DNA of 64,000 bases from Tsukamurella sp040611135 (GCF_040611135.1 NZ_JBEXNL010000018.1:27363-91362); one strand, 5' to 3'; positions 53,002 to 62,267 are shown, counted from the first letter of the stretch. Made by a program: numbers and translations. The notes: generated by a model not told the origin, from the sequence alone.

Positions 53002-53568
53002 ATGACCGAGGCACCGCGTCGCCGGGACCCCGAGCGCCGGCGGCGCGAGATCGTCGATGCTGCTGCTGCGATCGTCGTCGAGCAGGGGCCGGATGCGCTG
53101 ACCCATCGGAAGGTGGCCGCCCGCGCGGGCGTCCCGCTCGGATCCACGACCCAGTACTTCGCGACCCTCGACGACCTGCGGGCCGCGGCGCTGGCCGCGC
53201 TCATCGCTGAGGCCGAGGAGTGGCTCGCGGAACTGGAGGCCGTCTTCGTCCGGGAGGGGGCGTCCCCGTCGGCCTATGTCGCGGCGCTGCACCGGTACCT
53301 GTGCGACCCCCAGCTCGTCGGGGCCGACTTCGCCGTGACGTGCGCGGGGCCGCTGCATCCGGAGTTCACAGCGCTGGGGGTCCACTGGTCGACGAACTTC
53401 ATCGCGATGCTCGCTCGCTACATCACCCCGGAGAGCGCCGACGCGGTGGCGATGTTCACCGACGGCGCGACCATGCACACCGCCCTGACCGCGCAGCCGG
53501 TTGCCAAGGAACTGCTCGACCGCGCGATCACCGCGCTGTGGATCCCACGACAGGAGACGACGCAATGA
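53002..53568 (+). CDS. TetR-family regulator of the adjacent MFS pump
   Basis: 188 aa from the ATG at 53002, placed seven bases after AGGAGG; the GTG at 52996 is too close to that site. The helix-turn-helix (LTHRKVAARAGVPLGSTTQYF) and short C-terminal domain are typical of TetR regulators of drug pumps. Its stop overlaps the MFS ATG (ATGA). The tandem repeats at 52961-52986 are its probable operator. Confidence 0.9.
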   Translation: MTEAPRRRDPERRRREIVDAAAAIVVEQGPDALTHRKVAARAGVPLGSTTQYFATLDDLRAAALAALIAEAEEWLAELEAVFVREGASPSAYVAALHRYLCDPQLVGADFAVTCAGPLHPEFTALGVHWSTNFIAMLARYITPESADAVAMFTDGATMHTALTAQPVAKELLDRAITALWIPRQETTQ

Positions 53569-55094
53569 CCGACCTCCAGACCCCGATCGTGGCTTCCGCG
53601 GCCCGCCGCTGGGCCGCGTCCCTGCTGCTCTCGGCCAGCCTGCTCGTCATCACCGTGGACATGACGATCCTCAACATCGCCGTGCCGGACCTGGCGGCCG
53701 ACCTGCGACCCAGTGCGGCGCAACAGCTCTGGATCATCGACGTCTATTCGCTGGTGCTGGCCGGGCTCCTGGTCTCCACCAGCTCTCTGGGGGACCGGTT
53801 CGGGCGCAAGCGGATGCTGCTGCTCGGCTACGTCGTCTTCGGCGTCGCCTCGGCGCTCGTGCTGTGGGCGGAGACCCCTGCGCAGGTGATCGTCCTGCGC
53901 GCGGCCCTCGGCGTGGGCGGCGCGATGATCATGCCCACCACGCTGACCATGCTGCGGGTCATCTTCACTGATCCCGCCGAGCGGGCCAAGGCGCTCGGCC
54001 TGTGGGCCGCGGTCTCGGGCGTCGGTGCCGCGGTCGGCCCGATCGTGGGCGGTGTTCTGCTGGAGAACTTCTCGTGGCGCGCTGCCTTCATGGTGAACGT
54101 CCCGATCATGGTGGCCGTGCTGATCATCGGCGTCTTCCTGCTGCCCGAGTCGCGGGTCCCCGCGCGCGGCGGCTGGGACTGGCTCGGCGCGCTCATGTCG
54201 ATCGCCGGCATGGTGGCCCTGGTGTGGTCGATCAAGCGGTTCGCGAAGGACCACACGTTGCTGTCGGGTCCGGGGCTGGCGGCTCTGCTGCTCGCGGTCG
54301 TGGTGCTCGCGCTGTTCGTCCGGCGGTCGCTGCACCGGGAGCACCCGCTGCTCGACCTGCGGCTCTTCCGGCGGCGGCAGTTCTCCGCGGGGATCGTCGC
54401 CGCGCTCGGTGTCATGTTCGCGATGGCCGCGGCGTTGTTACTGCTCGCGCAGTGGATGCAGCTGGTGGCGGGATACGGGCCGATCGAGACGGGGGTGCGG
54501 CTGCTGCCCGTCGCGCTGGCCGCGGTCGTCGCGTCGTTGGCCGCGCCGTTGCTGGCGAATGTGCGGGGCGCGCGGGTGGTGCTCGCCGGCGGCCTGGTGG
54601 CGGCGTCCGTCGGCATGGTCCTCCTCGCGGCTCCCACGAACCTGGACTACGGTGCCCTCGTGGCGCCGCTGATCCTGGTCGGCATCGGGATGGGCGGCAT
54701 GACGGTGGCGTCCGCGATGATCATGTCCGGCACGCCCGAGGACAAGGCGGGCAATGCCGCCGCACTCGAGGAGACCTCGTACGACCTGGGCAACGTGCTC
54801 GGCGTCGCGATCCTCGGCAGCGTGGCGGCGATGCTCTACACGGCCGACGCGGACTTCGGTTCGATCCCCGGCGTCGACGCGGCGATCGCCTCTGCGGCGG
54901 GGGAATCCCTGGGCGCCGCGATGGCGATCGCGCAGCAGGCGCACCTGCCCGCGCTCGCCGAGCACGCCACCACCGGCTTCACCGCCTCGCTGCAGACCAC
55001 CGGCCTGGTCGGCGGGGTGATCCTGCTCGCGGTCGCGGTCGGCGTGTACGCGCTGACCCCGAAGGGCACCGACATCACGCAGCAGGCGCATTGA
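53565..55094 (+). CDS. MFS drug exporter, DHA2 (EmrB/QacA) family
   Basis: 509 aa, 14 predicted spans. Motifs include TVDMTILNIAVPDLAADL in span 1 (acidic D with the DHA2 motif), GDRFGRKRMLLLG (motif A) and GVGAAVGPIVGGVLLE (motif C, antiporter). It probably expels cationic or hydrophobic compounds using the proton gradient. Coupled to the TetR gene upstream. Substrate unknown. Confidence 0.92.
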   Translation: MTDLQTPIVASAARRWAASLLLSASLLVITVDMTILNIAVPDLAADLRPSAAQQLWIIDVYSLVLAGLLVSTSSLGDRFGRKRMLLLGYVVFGVASALVLWAETPAQVIVLRAALGVGGAMIMPTTLTMLRVIFTDPAERAKALGLWAAVSGVGAAVGPIVGGVLLENFSWRAAFMVNVPIMVAVLIIGVFLLPESRVPARGGWDWLGALMSIAGMVALVWSIKRFAKDHTLLSGPGLAALLLAVVVLALFVRRSLHREHPLLDLRLFRRRQFSAGIVAALGVMFAMAAALLLLAQWMQLVAGYGPIETGVRLLPVALAAVVASLAAPLLANVRGARVVLAGGLVAASVGMVLLAAPTNLDYGALVAPLILVGIGMGGMTVASAMIMSGTPEDKAGNAAALEETSYDLGNVLGVAILGSVAAMLYTADADFGSIPGVDAAIASAAGESLGAAMAIAQQAHLPALAEHATTGFTASLQTTGLVGGVILLAVAVGVYALTPKGTDITQQAH

Positions 55095-55110
55095 TCGCGG
55101 GCCCAGGTGT

Positions 55111-56152
55111 TCACGATGTCGGGTCCTGGTGATCCGGAGGTGGCAGGAGCACGTCCGACGCGCTGGACGCCGACATCGTGAGCGGCCTGCGCCGCGGCGC
55201 GCGGTGGCGACGTGCGCGCACGACGGTCATGATCTCCGCGAACACCGCGTCCCAGCGGAAGAGCAGGTCGTCGTAGTCGAACCGCAGCACCCGGTAGCCG
55301 GCCAGGACGGCGATCCTGTCGCGCCGGTTGTCCTCTGTGCGCTGCTCGTTGTTGTGATGCTCCTTGCTGTCGCACTCCACGATCAGTCGCTCGCCCACGA
55401 GGAGGTCGACATGGCCGAGATCCTCGATCTCGACCTGGCTGCGCACCGTGAGGTGCGCGTTCTGCAGCCGGATCCGGGTGACGGATTCGGTACCTGAGCC
55501 CGCGAGCGGATCCAGCCGGTCGAGGAGCCTGTGCACCCGCTGCGGTGCGCCCTCGAAGATCTCCCGCAGATCCGCCTCGCTGTACGGGTTCGGCATCCGC
55601 AGCGTGGAGTCCAGGACCGCCACCACGTAGTCGTCCGAGAGGCAGTGCGCCGCGTGCTGCAGCGCCACGGCCAGCGGGTCGATCGCCCGTGTCGGCGTGC
55701 TCACCCCTCGGTGCGAGTGGCAGCGGCCACGCCTGTCTGTCGTACCCGGCGAGGCCGCCGTCCCGTGGCTCGCTCGCTGTCGCACTCCGCGGCCTGCCTT
55801 CGTCCGCCCAGCCGCCGCCCGGCCGGCCTTTGCTCGGCCCACCTTCGCCCGAGCAGGCGGAGCGAGGTGTTCCGGCCAGCGGATGTGAGTTCGCGTGATC
55901 CCCGGCGGAACCCACACGCCCGGGGTGAACTTCACCGCGGAGACGCAGGTCAGGGCGCCTCCGCTGCGCACCGCGGCGACGACTGCGGGGTCCGCTCCGG
56001 CGGTCGCGTACCAGCCCCGACGGATCACGACGAAGAATGCCGGCGTGCCGCAGCTTGCTGATCTCGCGCGCGTCGGCACCGAGCGCGATCAGCCGTGTCC
56101 GGGAGATGACGCCGGCGTCGGCGTGCTCGGCGATGAGTGCGATCAGATCCAT
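55111..56152 (-). pseudogene. Frameshifted AbiEi-N/DUF559-type protein
   Basis: The N-terminus in one frame (ATG 56152: DLIALIAEHADAGVISRTRL, DAREISKLRHAG) is an AbiEi-like winged helix. The rest continues in another frame (VIRRGWYATAGADPAVVAAV, SGGALTCVSAV) and ends in a Vsr-like DUF559 domain (VDLLVGERLIVECDSKEHH, NRRDRIAVLAGYRVLRFDYDDL). The shift falls at about 56022-56041. Intact family members run through in one frame. A sequencing error or a start at 56079 are alternatives. Confidence 0.7.
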
Positions 56153-56246
56153 GGCGCAACGGTGCCCCGTCGGTCACACCGCAACGCCGCCGAGATGCCC
56201 GGCCATCCCCAGTTCGCGTATGAAACGTCCTCGAGCGCCGAGGTGG

Positions 56247-56318
56247 TTCACAATCTCGGGTTTCTGCGGGGCGGAAGTGGTATGTGCGCTCGCCGCGCAC
56301 GACAACCCGACATCGTGA
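56247..56318. repeat. Stem-loop element next to the frameshifted gene
   Basis: TTCACAATCTCGGGT (56247-56261) and ACCCGACATCGTGA (56305-56318) form an imperfect inverted repeat around an inner GTGCGC-TCGCC-GCGCAC hairpin. The right arm is also an exact 14-bp inverted match to 55111-55124, at the other end of the broken gene. Confidence 0.55.
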
Positions 56319-56324
56319 GGCGAA

Positions 56325-57059
56325 TCAGCTCGCGCGCAGGCCGTTGAGGAACGGGCAGCCCAGCAGGATGCGGATGCCGCGCTGCAGGGCGACCATGTCG
56401 TCGGCGGGCTGCGCGAAGTTCAGGCGCACGTCCACATCGGAGAGCTCGTGGTGCTCGGCGCGCAGGCGGATGCCGAACCGGTCGATGCCCAGCAGCCGAA
56501 TGCGGTGGTTGCGGAGCTTGCCCGGCAGGCGGCGCGCGAGCTGCCCGACCATCTCGGGGTGCCCGGACTCGACGTGGGCCAGCCACGCGGACTCGTAGCC
56601 GGCGAACGGATCCGGCTGCGCCTGCGCCAGCTCCGAGCCGGACACCGACGACGCGCCGGCGGTGTCGGCGAGCACGGCGTTCTCGATCGGCAGCACCAGC
56701 AGGCGGGTGCCGTTGCCCACGTCGAGCAGTGCCTCGAGCGGATTCTCGACGGCGACCCGGGCGGCGAGCGCGGCACCGTCGGCCACCTCGGACAGCCGGC
56801 CGGAGAGCCAGACGAGGGAGCGGGTGCGCTCGCGCAGCGCCAGCGGCGAGATGTCGTTGATCTCGACCATGGCGCGGACGCCCTCGAGCCAGGGCGCGTC
56901 GTCGGGGACGGCCACGACGAGTCGGTCACCGAGCACGTGATGCAGGGCCAGCGTGATCGGCTCGTAGCCGTCCGCGACGAGGACGGCGGCGTGGGGGACG
57001 GCCGCGACGGTGCGGACGCGCTCGGCCGGGGTCGGCTCGACGATGGTGGGGGCACTCAT
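56325..57059 (-). CDS. DUF2470-domain protein (HugZ-like C-terminal domain), iron-box controlled
   Basis: 244 aa. The C-terminal part (HVESGHPEMVGQLARRLPG, HRIRLLGIDRFGIRLRAE) is DUF2470, found at the end of HugZ-type haem oxygenases and in iron-regulated actinobacterial proteins. The N-terminal part has no recognised catalytic residues. A strong IdeR/DtxR box lies 33 bases upstream, implying expression under iron starvation. A role in haem or iron handling is likely but inferred. Confidence 0.8.
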   Translation of the reverse strand: MSAPTIVEPTPAERVRTVAAVPHAAVLVADGYEPITLALHHVLGDRLVVAVPDDAPWLEGVRAMVEINDISPLALRERTRSLVWLSGRLSEVADGAALAARVAVENPLEALLDVGNGTRLLVLPIENAVLADTAGASSVSGSELAQAQPDPFAGYESAWLAHVESGHPEMVGQLARRLPGKLRNHRIRLLGIDRFGIRLRAEHHELSDVDVRLNFAQPADDMVALQRGIRILLGCPFLNGLRAS

Positions 57060-57091
57060 GACGGCTCCTCTCGCTCGATGACTGTGGCCAT

Positions 57092-57110
57092 GAAGGTAAC
57101 CCTAACCTAA
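57092..57110. promoter_or_regulatory. IdeR/DtxR iron box
   Basis: Read on the minus strand, 57092-57110 matches the 19-bp IdeR consensus TTAGGTTAGGCTAACCTAA at 15 of 19 positions, with the left half-site perfect. It sits between the DUF2470 gene and a divergent small gene, so iron-loaded IdeR could repress either or both. Confidence 0.8.
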
Positions 57111-57149
57111 TGCTGGAGGCAACCCCGGGCAAGGGTTAGGGTCGAGGAG

Positions 57150-57554
57150 ATGGCAATCGAACTGGAGTTGCTGGCGCCGCCGCGCGAGCCGATGTCCCTG
57201 GTCGACGGGCTGGCCGTGGCGGCACCGTCGGGCCTGCAGAGCTGCGCCTACGCGCCGGACGGGCCCGGCGGGAAGACCGCGCTCGCGGAGTTCCTCGTGC
57301 GCGGCGTGCACGACGACGGGCCGGGTTTCGAGATCGCCGTACTCGACGCGGAGCAGGCGATCGCCGTGCTGTGCGCGACCGTCGCCGCGCTGACGGGCGA
57401 CGACATCGAAGCCGCCGCGACCGCCCCCGACGAGGCGCGCCTGGCCGCGCTGAACCCGATGGCGCAGGACGCCGTCCGGGAGCGACTGCGGCACATCGTC
57501 GCGCCCGACCCGCAGGCCGTGACGGACCGCCTGCGCGCGCTCGGGCTGCGGTAG
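57150..57554 (+). CDS. Conserved hypothetical protein
   Basis: 134 aa; TAGGGT (57137-57142) lies 7 nt before the ATG. Starts IELELLAPPREPMSLVDGLAV, then a mixed alpha/beta pattern and a helical C-terminus ending TDRLRALGLR. No known motif. It is divergent from the iron-box-controlled gene and its start is 40 bases from the box, so it may share the iron regulation. Confidence 0.65.
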   Translation: MAIELELLAPPREPMSLVDGLAVAAPSGLQSCAYAPDGPGGKTALAEFLVRGVHDDGPGFEIAVLDAEQAIAVLCATVAALTGDDIEAAATAPDEARLAALNPMAQDAVRERLRHIVAPDPQAVTDRLRALGLR

Positions 57555-57562
57555 CGGCCGAG

Positions 57563-58534
57563 CTAGGAGACCTGGTCGGCGGGGACCGTCCACGCGGTCC
57601 GGCAGACCTCCTGCGTCGGCGACAGGCTGCCGCGGTCGAACCACTGCTGCGCGGTCGCCGCCCGGACCTTCGGGCCGTCCGTGCCGTCGCCGAGCAGGGT
57701 CCAGGTCCGCGACTGCGCCGAGGCCTGGCCGATGTCGGCCCGGGTGATGCCGTGGTCCACCAGGCGCTGCATCGTGGCGCCCGCCAGGCACAGGGTCTGC
57801 GCGTGGCCACGCTTGCGGTATTCGATGCCGAGCGGGCTCGCGCCGTCGACGGAGCGGATCAGCGCGGCGGCGTCGGCGGCGGTGCCGGCGCGGTTCTCGG
57901 CGCGGTCGGCGACGGCCATTGAGAGCCACTGCAGTAGGTGCGGCCCCTGGTTGCCGGCGCCCTCGATCGCGGCGTCGACGTTCAGGTAGATGTCATCGTT
58001 GCAGGTCCCGAAGGTGGTGATCGGCTCGCCCGCGAAGCAGCCGGGGCCGGGTGGCACGTCGTCGGGGGCGCTGAACGGGCGGACCGTCGCGGCCCGCAGG
58101 CCCCACACCGCCTCGAGGCAGACGGTGCCGGCGCGCGCGAAGGCCTCCATCGACTCGCGGGTCGTCGCGAGCGGAGGAAGGGCGCAGCCCGGCGGCGAGA
58201 CGAGCGCGGTGGTGAAGACGGAGCTCCCCGTCACCTGGCCGACGCTCGGGGGTCGGGGCGGGGACGTCGCGGTGCCGATCGGCGAGGCGAGATCCGACCG
58301 GTCCGGCGTCGACACGGCGGCCCAGGTGACGGCGCCGGCGATGAGCACGACCGCGATGATCAGGGTGATCCACCCGGAACGGCCGAGGCGCCGCGGGTTC
58401 CGGACCTCGCCCGTGCCGTAGAGCCCGTTCGCGTACGGACTGCCGGTCGGCATCCGATTCGACCGCCACGGGCTCGGCCCCGTCGGCGCCGGCCCGGAAC
58501 TGATCCGATCCAGCGGGTTGTCGTCGTGCGACAT
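57563..58534 (-). CDS. Membrane-anchored exported protein, possible inactive YpfJ-like metallopeptidase
   Basis: 323 aa. A Pro-rich cytoplasmic tail (about 50 residues) precedes one span (about 55-75) and an outer domain with at least six cysteines. The region ending EYRKRGHAQTLCLAGATMQRL aligns in style with the ELQADCFAG motif of neutral zinc peptidases (YpfJ), but no HExxH is present where expected. I therefore read it as a degenerate relative or unrelated; function unknown. Confidence 0.6.
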   Translation of the reverse strand: MSHDDNPLDRISSGPAPTGPSPWRSNRMPTGSPYANGLYGTGEVRNPRRLGRSGWITLIIAVVLIAGAVTWAAVSTPDRSDLASPIGTATSPPRPPSVGQVTGSSVFTTALVSPPGCALPPLATTRESMEAFARAGTVCLEAVWGLRAATVRPFSAPDDVPPGPGCFAGEPITTFGTCNDDIYLNVDAAIEGAGNQGPHLLQWLSMAVADRAENRAGTAADAAALIRSVDGASPLGIEYRKRGHAQTLCLAGATMQRLVDHGITRADIGQASAQSRTWTLLGDGTDGPKVRAATAQQWFDRGSLSPTQEVCRTAWTVPADQVS

Positions 58535-58628
58535 CTCGCCCCCATTTCTGCAAGAACTGAGTCACTATACTGAATTGGGTGCAGGTCGGTCACCGCGGGT
58601 GGCGGGGGTTCTCGGCTAGGCTCGTGGC

Positions 58629-59561
58629 GTGACGCGCATCGCCTACTTCGGACCCGAGGGGACCTTCACCGAGATGGCGCTGCTCCAGTGCCAGGACCTC
58701 GCCGCGCGGGGGGCGATGTCGGTGCCCGGGTTCGACCTCGTGGGGGCCGAGCGGATCAGCGCCCCCAGTCAGGTGGCCGCCCTCCAGCTGGTGTCCGACG
58801 GTGCCGCCGACCTCGCCTGCGTGCCCATCGAGTCGTCCGTCGAGGGTCCGGTGACGCCCACGCTGGACGCGCTGGGCTTCGGTGCGCCGCTGCAGATCTT
58901 CGCCGAGACGGACCTCGCGGTCGCCTTCTCGATCGCCTCGCGGGGGTCGCTCACCGAGGCGCGCACGGTGGGCGCCTACCCGGTCGCCGCCGCGCAGGTC
59001 CGCGCGTGGCTGGCCGCGAACATGCCGCAGGCGCAGGTGGTTCCGGCCGCCTCCAACGCCGCCGCCGCGCTCGACGTCGCCGAGGGGCGCGTCGACGCGG
59101 GCGTGACCACCGCGCTCGCCGCGCGGATGTACGGAGTGCCCGAGGTCGCGACGGGCGTGGCCGACGTGGCGGACGCCCGCACCCGGTTCGTGTTGTGCGG
59201 CAAGCCCGGCCCCGCTCCGGAGCGCACCGGGAGCGACTGCACGGCCGTGGTGATCGACGTGCCCAGCAGGCCCGGATCGCTCGCCCTCGCGATGGCCGAG
59301 TTCGCCCTGCGCGGCGTCGATCTCACCCGCATCGAGTCGCGCCCGAAGCGGACGGTCTTCGGCAGCTACGTCTTCCACTTCGACTGCGTCGGCCACGTCG
59401 ACGACCCCGCGGTGGGGGAGGCGTTGCGCGCCCTGCACCGGGTGTGCGACGAGCTCCGATTCCTGGGGTCCTGGCCCCGGCCGGGCGGGCCGGGGACGGC
59501 CCCCGTCGACCCGGGCGACTCCGAGGCCTGGTTCGACGGGCTGCGCAGGGGCGAGCGATGA
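58629..59561 (+). CDS. pheA: Prephenate dehydratase
   Basis: 310 aa. Converts prephenate to phenylpyruvate in phenylalanine synthesis. The catalytic domain starts AYFGPEGTFTEMAL and has CVPIESSVEGPV and DARTRFVLCG. The ACT regulatory domain (VVIDVPSRPGSLALAMAEF, IESRPKR) binds phenylalanine as feedback inhibitor. TAGGCT (58617-58622) lies 6 nt before the GTG start, indicating a leaderless mRNA. Orthologue Rv3838c. Confidence 0.95.
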   Translation: MTRIAYFGPEGTFTEMALLQCQDLAARGAMSVPGFDLVGAERISAPSQVAALQLVSDGAADLACVPIESSVEGPVTPTLDALGFGAPLQIFAETDLAVAFSIASRGSLTEARTVGAYPVAAAQVRAWLAANMPQAQVVPAASNAAAALDVAEGRVDAGVTTALAARMYGVPEVATGVADVADARTRFVLCGKPGPAPERTGSDCTAVVIDVPSRPGSLALAMAEFALRGVDLTRIESRPKRTVFGSYVFHFDCVGHVDDPAVGEALRALHRVCDELRFLGSWPRPGGPGTAPVDPGDSEAWFDGLRRGER

Positions 59562-60187
59562 CGGGGCTGCTGCACCTGGTCCGGCACGGCCAGACCACCG
59601 CGAACGTGGCGCGGATCCTCGACACCCGCCCGCCGGGCGCGCCGCTCACGCCCGAGGGTGTGAACCAGGCGCGGGCGTTCGGCGCCGCGCGGCCGGACGC
59701 GGCGCCCGCCGTGCTGCTCAGCTCCGTCGCGCGCCGGGCGCAGCAGACCGCCGGGCACATCGCCGAGGTGTGGAGCGTGTCGACGGCAGTGGTCGACGGG
59801 GTGCACGAGGTGCAGGCCGGCGACCTGGAGGGGCTCAACGACGAGGACTCCATCGCGGTCTTCCAGGACGTCGTGAAGCGTTGGTACTCGGGCGAATCCA
59901 CGGCGGCGATGCCCGGCGGCGAATCCGCCGACGATCTGCTCGCCCGCTACCTCCCCGCGGTCGACGCCATCCGCACCGAGCACCTCCCGCACGGCGACGC
60001 CTACCTGGTCAGCCACGGGGCCGCCATCCGGCTCGCCGGCTTCCGCCTGTCCGGGGTCGACGGTGCCTACGCCCACAAGCATCATCTGCCGAACACCGGC
60101 GAGATCGTGCTCCGCCCTGTCGGGGAGGCAGGCTGGGAGCTCGTGAGCTGGGCCGACGCCCCGTCGCACCTGGACCCGATGGGCTAG
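59558..60187 (+). CDS. Histidine phosphatase (phosphoglycerate-mutase family)
   Basis: 209 aa, ATG overlapping the pheA stop (ATGA). LVRHGQT carries the phospho-acceptor H10, and SSVARRAQQTA, VHEVQAGDLEG and VSHGAAIR complete the active site. Positional match to Rv3837c (gpm2), which is a phosphatase rather than a glycolytic mutase in related work. The substrate is not defined by sequence. Confidence 0.9.
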   Translation: MTGLLHLVRHGQTTANVARILDTRPPGAPLTPEGVNQARAFGAARPDAAPAVLLSSVARRAQQTAGHIAEVWSVSTAVVDGVHEVQAGDLEGLNDEDSIAVFQDVVKRWYSGESTAAMPGGESADDLLARYLPAVDAIRTEHLPHGDAYLVSHGAAIRLAGFRLSGVDGAYAHKHHLPNTGEIVLRPVGEAGWELVSWADAPSHLDPMG

Positions 60188-60193
60188 GGCACG

Positions 60194-60901
60194 TCAGCTG
60201 AACGCGGCCGCGATCGCGATGGCGGCTGCGGCGGCGAAGCCGTTCTCGCGGTCCTCGGGCGCGAGCGCCTCGTCGCGGAACATGTGATCGGTCACCGTCA
60301 GGACGGTGAGCGCCTCGCGGCCCTCCGCCGCGGCGACGGCGTACAACGCGGCCGTCTCCATGTCGACGCCGAGCACACCGTGATCGCGCAGGCCATCGTG
60401 CAGGCCCGAGCGGGCCAGATAGAAGTGGTCCGAGGAGTAGACCGGTCCCACCCGCACCGGAGTGCCCGCTCGGTCGGCGGCGTCCGCGGCGGCGCGGAGC
60501 AGCGGGTACGACGCCGCGGGCGCGAACCGCACCCCGGGGATGCGCGGGTCGTTGATCGCCGAATCCGTGTGCGCCGCCGTCGCGATGATCACGTCGCCGA
60601 GCGTCATGTCGTCCTGGTAGCCGCCGGAGGTACCCACCCGGATGATGCGCCGCACGCCGTACTCCCGGTAGAGCTCCGTCGCGTAGATCGTCATGGTGGG
60701 CAGGCCCATTCCCGAGCCCATCACCGAGATCGGCCGCCCGCCCACGGTTCCCGTGTAGGCCTCCATGCCGCGGACCTCGTTGACGAGGCGGGCGTCGTCG
60801 AAGAGGGTCTCCGCGATGCGGCGGGCGCGGCGCGGGTCGCCGGGCATGAGGACGGCGGGAGCGTAGTCGCCCGGGGCGGCGGAGTTGTGCGGGGTCGGCA
60901 T
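60194..60901 (-). CDS. deoD: Purine-nucleoside phosphorylase, DeoD type
   Basis: 235 aa from the ATG at 60901. It splits purine nucleosides with phosphate. DeoD features are VLMPGDPRRARRIAE, VMGSGMGLPTMTIYATELYR, RVGTSGG and VLGVDMETAALYAVAA (ribose-binding Met-Glu). Length is normal. Inserted between gpm2-like and the zincin gene; it is not at this place in M. tuberculosis as far as I recall. Confidence 0.9.
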   Translation of the reverse strand: MPTPHNSAAPGDYAPAVLMPGDPRRARRIAETLFDDARLVNEVRGMEAYTGTVGGRPISVMGSGMGLPTMTIYATELYREYGVRRIIRVGTSGGYQDDMTLGDVIIATAAHTDSAINDPRIPGVRFAPAASYPLLRAAADAADRAGTPVRVGPVYSSDHFYLARSGLHDGLRDHGVLGVDMETAALYAVAAAEGREALTVLTVTDHMFRDEALAPEDRENGFAAAAAIAIAAAFS

Positions 60902-60912
60902 GTGGATTCCTT

Positions 60913-61257
60913 TCAGGCCCAGCCCAACTCGTGGAGTCGGTGGTCGTCTATTCCAAAATGATGGCCGATCTCGTGCAGTACGGTCACGCGGATCTCGCGC
61001 CGGAGCTGCTCCTCGGTGTCGCAGATGTCCATCAGCGCCTCGCGGTAGATCGTGATGGTGTCGGGCAGGGTGCCCACGTAGTTCCAGTCGCGCTCGGTGA
61101 GGGCGATGCCCTCGTACAGGCCGAGCAGCGTCGGCTCGTCCTCGTTGCGGTCGCGGACCAGCACCACCACGTTGTCCATCGCCGTCGCGAGCTCGGGTGG
61201 AACATCGTCGAGGGCGTCGGACACCCACTCCTGGAACGCGCGGCGGGAGACGTGCAC
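60913..61257 (-). CDS. Zincin-like metallopeptidase-family protein
   Basis: 114 aa from the GTG at 61257, two bases after the upstream stop codon. The zinc motif HEIGHH is at 95-100 with a further D/H at about 105-106 (FGIDDHRLHELG). The family is the short MMP-like group (cf. Rv3836). No signal peptide, so cytoplasmic. Substrate unknown. In operon with the septum-formation-family gene. Confidence 0.87.
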   Translation of the reverse strand: MHVSRRAFQEWVSDALDDVPPELATAMDNVVVLVRDRNEDEPTLLGLYEGIALTERDWNYVGTLPDTITIYREALMDICDTEEQLRREIRVTVLHEIGHHFGIDDHRLHELGWA

Positions 61258-61259
61258 GG

Positions 61260-62267
61260 CTACCTCGGCCCGGTCGAGGGCGCGGCCGGCTTCGCGCCGG
61301 GGAAGGTGGGCATGACCGGCGGCTTGCCGTCGATGAGCAGGCCGGGGGACTTCGCCGAGCCGGTGATCGGAGTGTACGTCACCGTGTCCTTCGACGACGC
61401 CAGGAAGCAGATCACCGAGCGGGAACCCGCGGTCCACGACGGCTGCGACAGCGTGTTCCACGCCAGCTGCAGCCCCGACGTGCGCAGCCCGTCCTGCGAC
61501 CCGAACCAGCCCGTCGTGCGCGACGGGCAGATCCGGCCCAGGTAGTCCTCCTGCTGCTGCTTCGTGGGCCACGACGCGTCCGGGAACGCCTGCCGCAGGT
61601 CGATCACGGACGTGACCTCGAGCGCGTGCGGCTTCGTGCACTCGATGGGGCCGGTCGGCTTCCCTCGATCGCTCAGGCCGATGCACGTGCCGGGGGGCCA
61701 GGTCAGCGACTGGTCCTGGTTGACCACCTTGCCCTTGGTCTCGAGCGCGTTGCCGGCACCGTCGGCCACCTGGATGCCGCAGCGCATGGTGCGATCGCCC
61801 GCCTCCCACGCCTTCTGGCCGGCGGTGAGCAGGTTCGTCTGGAACCGTCCCATCGGGTCGAGCCGCTTGCCGAGGTACTCGGTGACCACGGGCGGGCACA
61901 GCTGGTCGCGTTGTGCCGCAATCGCCGATTCCGTGGGGTACGGCGCGTTCTCGGGCAGCGTGCGCGCGGGCTCGCCCGCGACCTCGAACCTGTGCGACTC
62001 GAGGCAGTCGACCGGCGCCATCGTCGTCGGATCCTTGTCCCAGGTCAGGCACGTACCCGGCTTCGAGCGGGCGAGGACGGTGCCGCTCGCCACGAGCCGC
62101 GGTCCCTTCTCCTCGTTCTTCGGTTCGAACGCTCCGGTGAGGAAGAGCACGCCGCCGATCGCGACGGCGCCCACGATCACCGCGGCCAGAACGGCGCGCA
62201 CGGGTAGGGCTCCGGCGCGGCTGCGCTTCTCGGCGGGCGCGGACTGGGTATCGGTGTCATCGGCCAT
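61260..62267 (-). CDS. Septum-formation-family exported protein
   Basis: 335 aa. A charged N-terminus precedes one span (about 24-46), then an outer domain with two repeats of a Cys-containing motif (GTCLTWD--APVDCLESHRFEV and GTCIGLSDRGKPTGPIECTKPHALEV). Each repeat pairs cysteines, as in the DUF3558/septum-formation group. It matches Rv3835 by position and layout. The molecular role is not known. Confidence 0.85.
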   Translation of the reverse strand: MADDTDTQSAPAEKRSRAGALPVRAVLAAVIVGAVAIGGVLFLTGAFEPKNEEKGPRLVASGTVLARSKPGTCLTWDKDPTTMAPVDCLESHRFEVAGEPARTLPENAPYPTESAIAAQRDQLCPPVVTEYLGKRLDPMGRFQTNLLTAGQKAWEAGDRTMRCGIQVADGAGNALETKGKVVNQDQSLTWPPGTCIGLSDRGKPTGPIECTKPHALEVTSVIDLRQAFPDASWPTKQQQEDYLGRICPSRTTGWFGSQDGLRTSGLQLAWNTLSQPSWTAGSRSVICFLASSKDTVTYTPITGSAKSPGLLIDGKPPVMPTFPGAKPAAPSTGPR

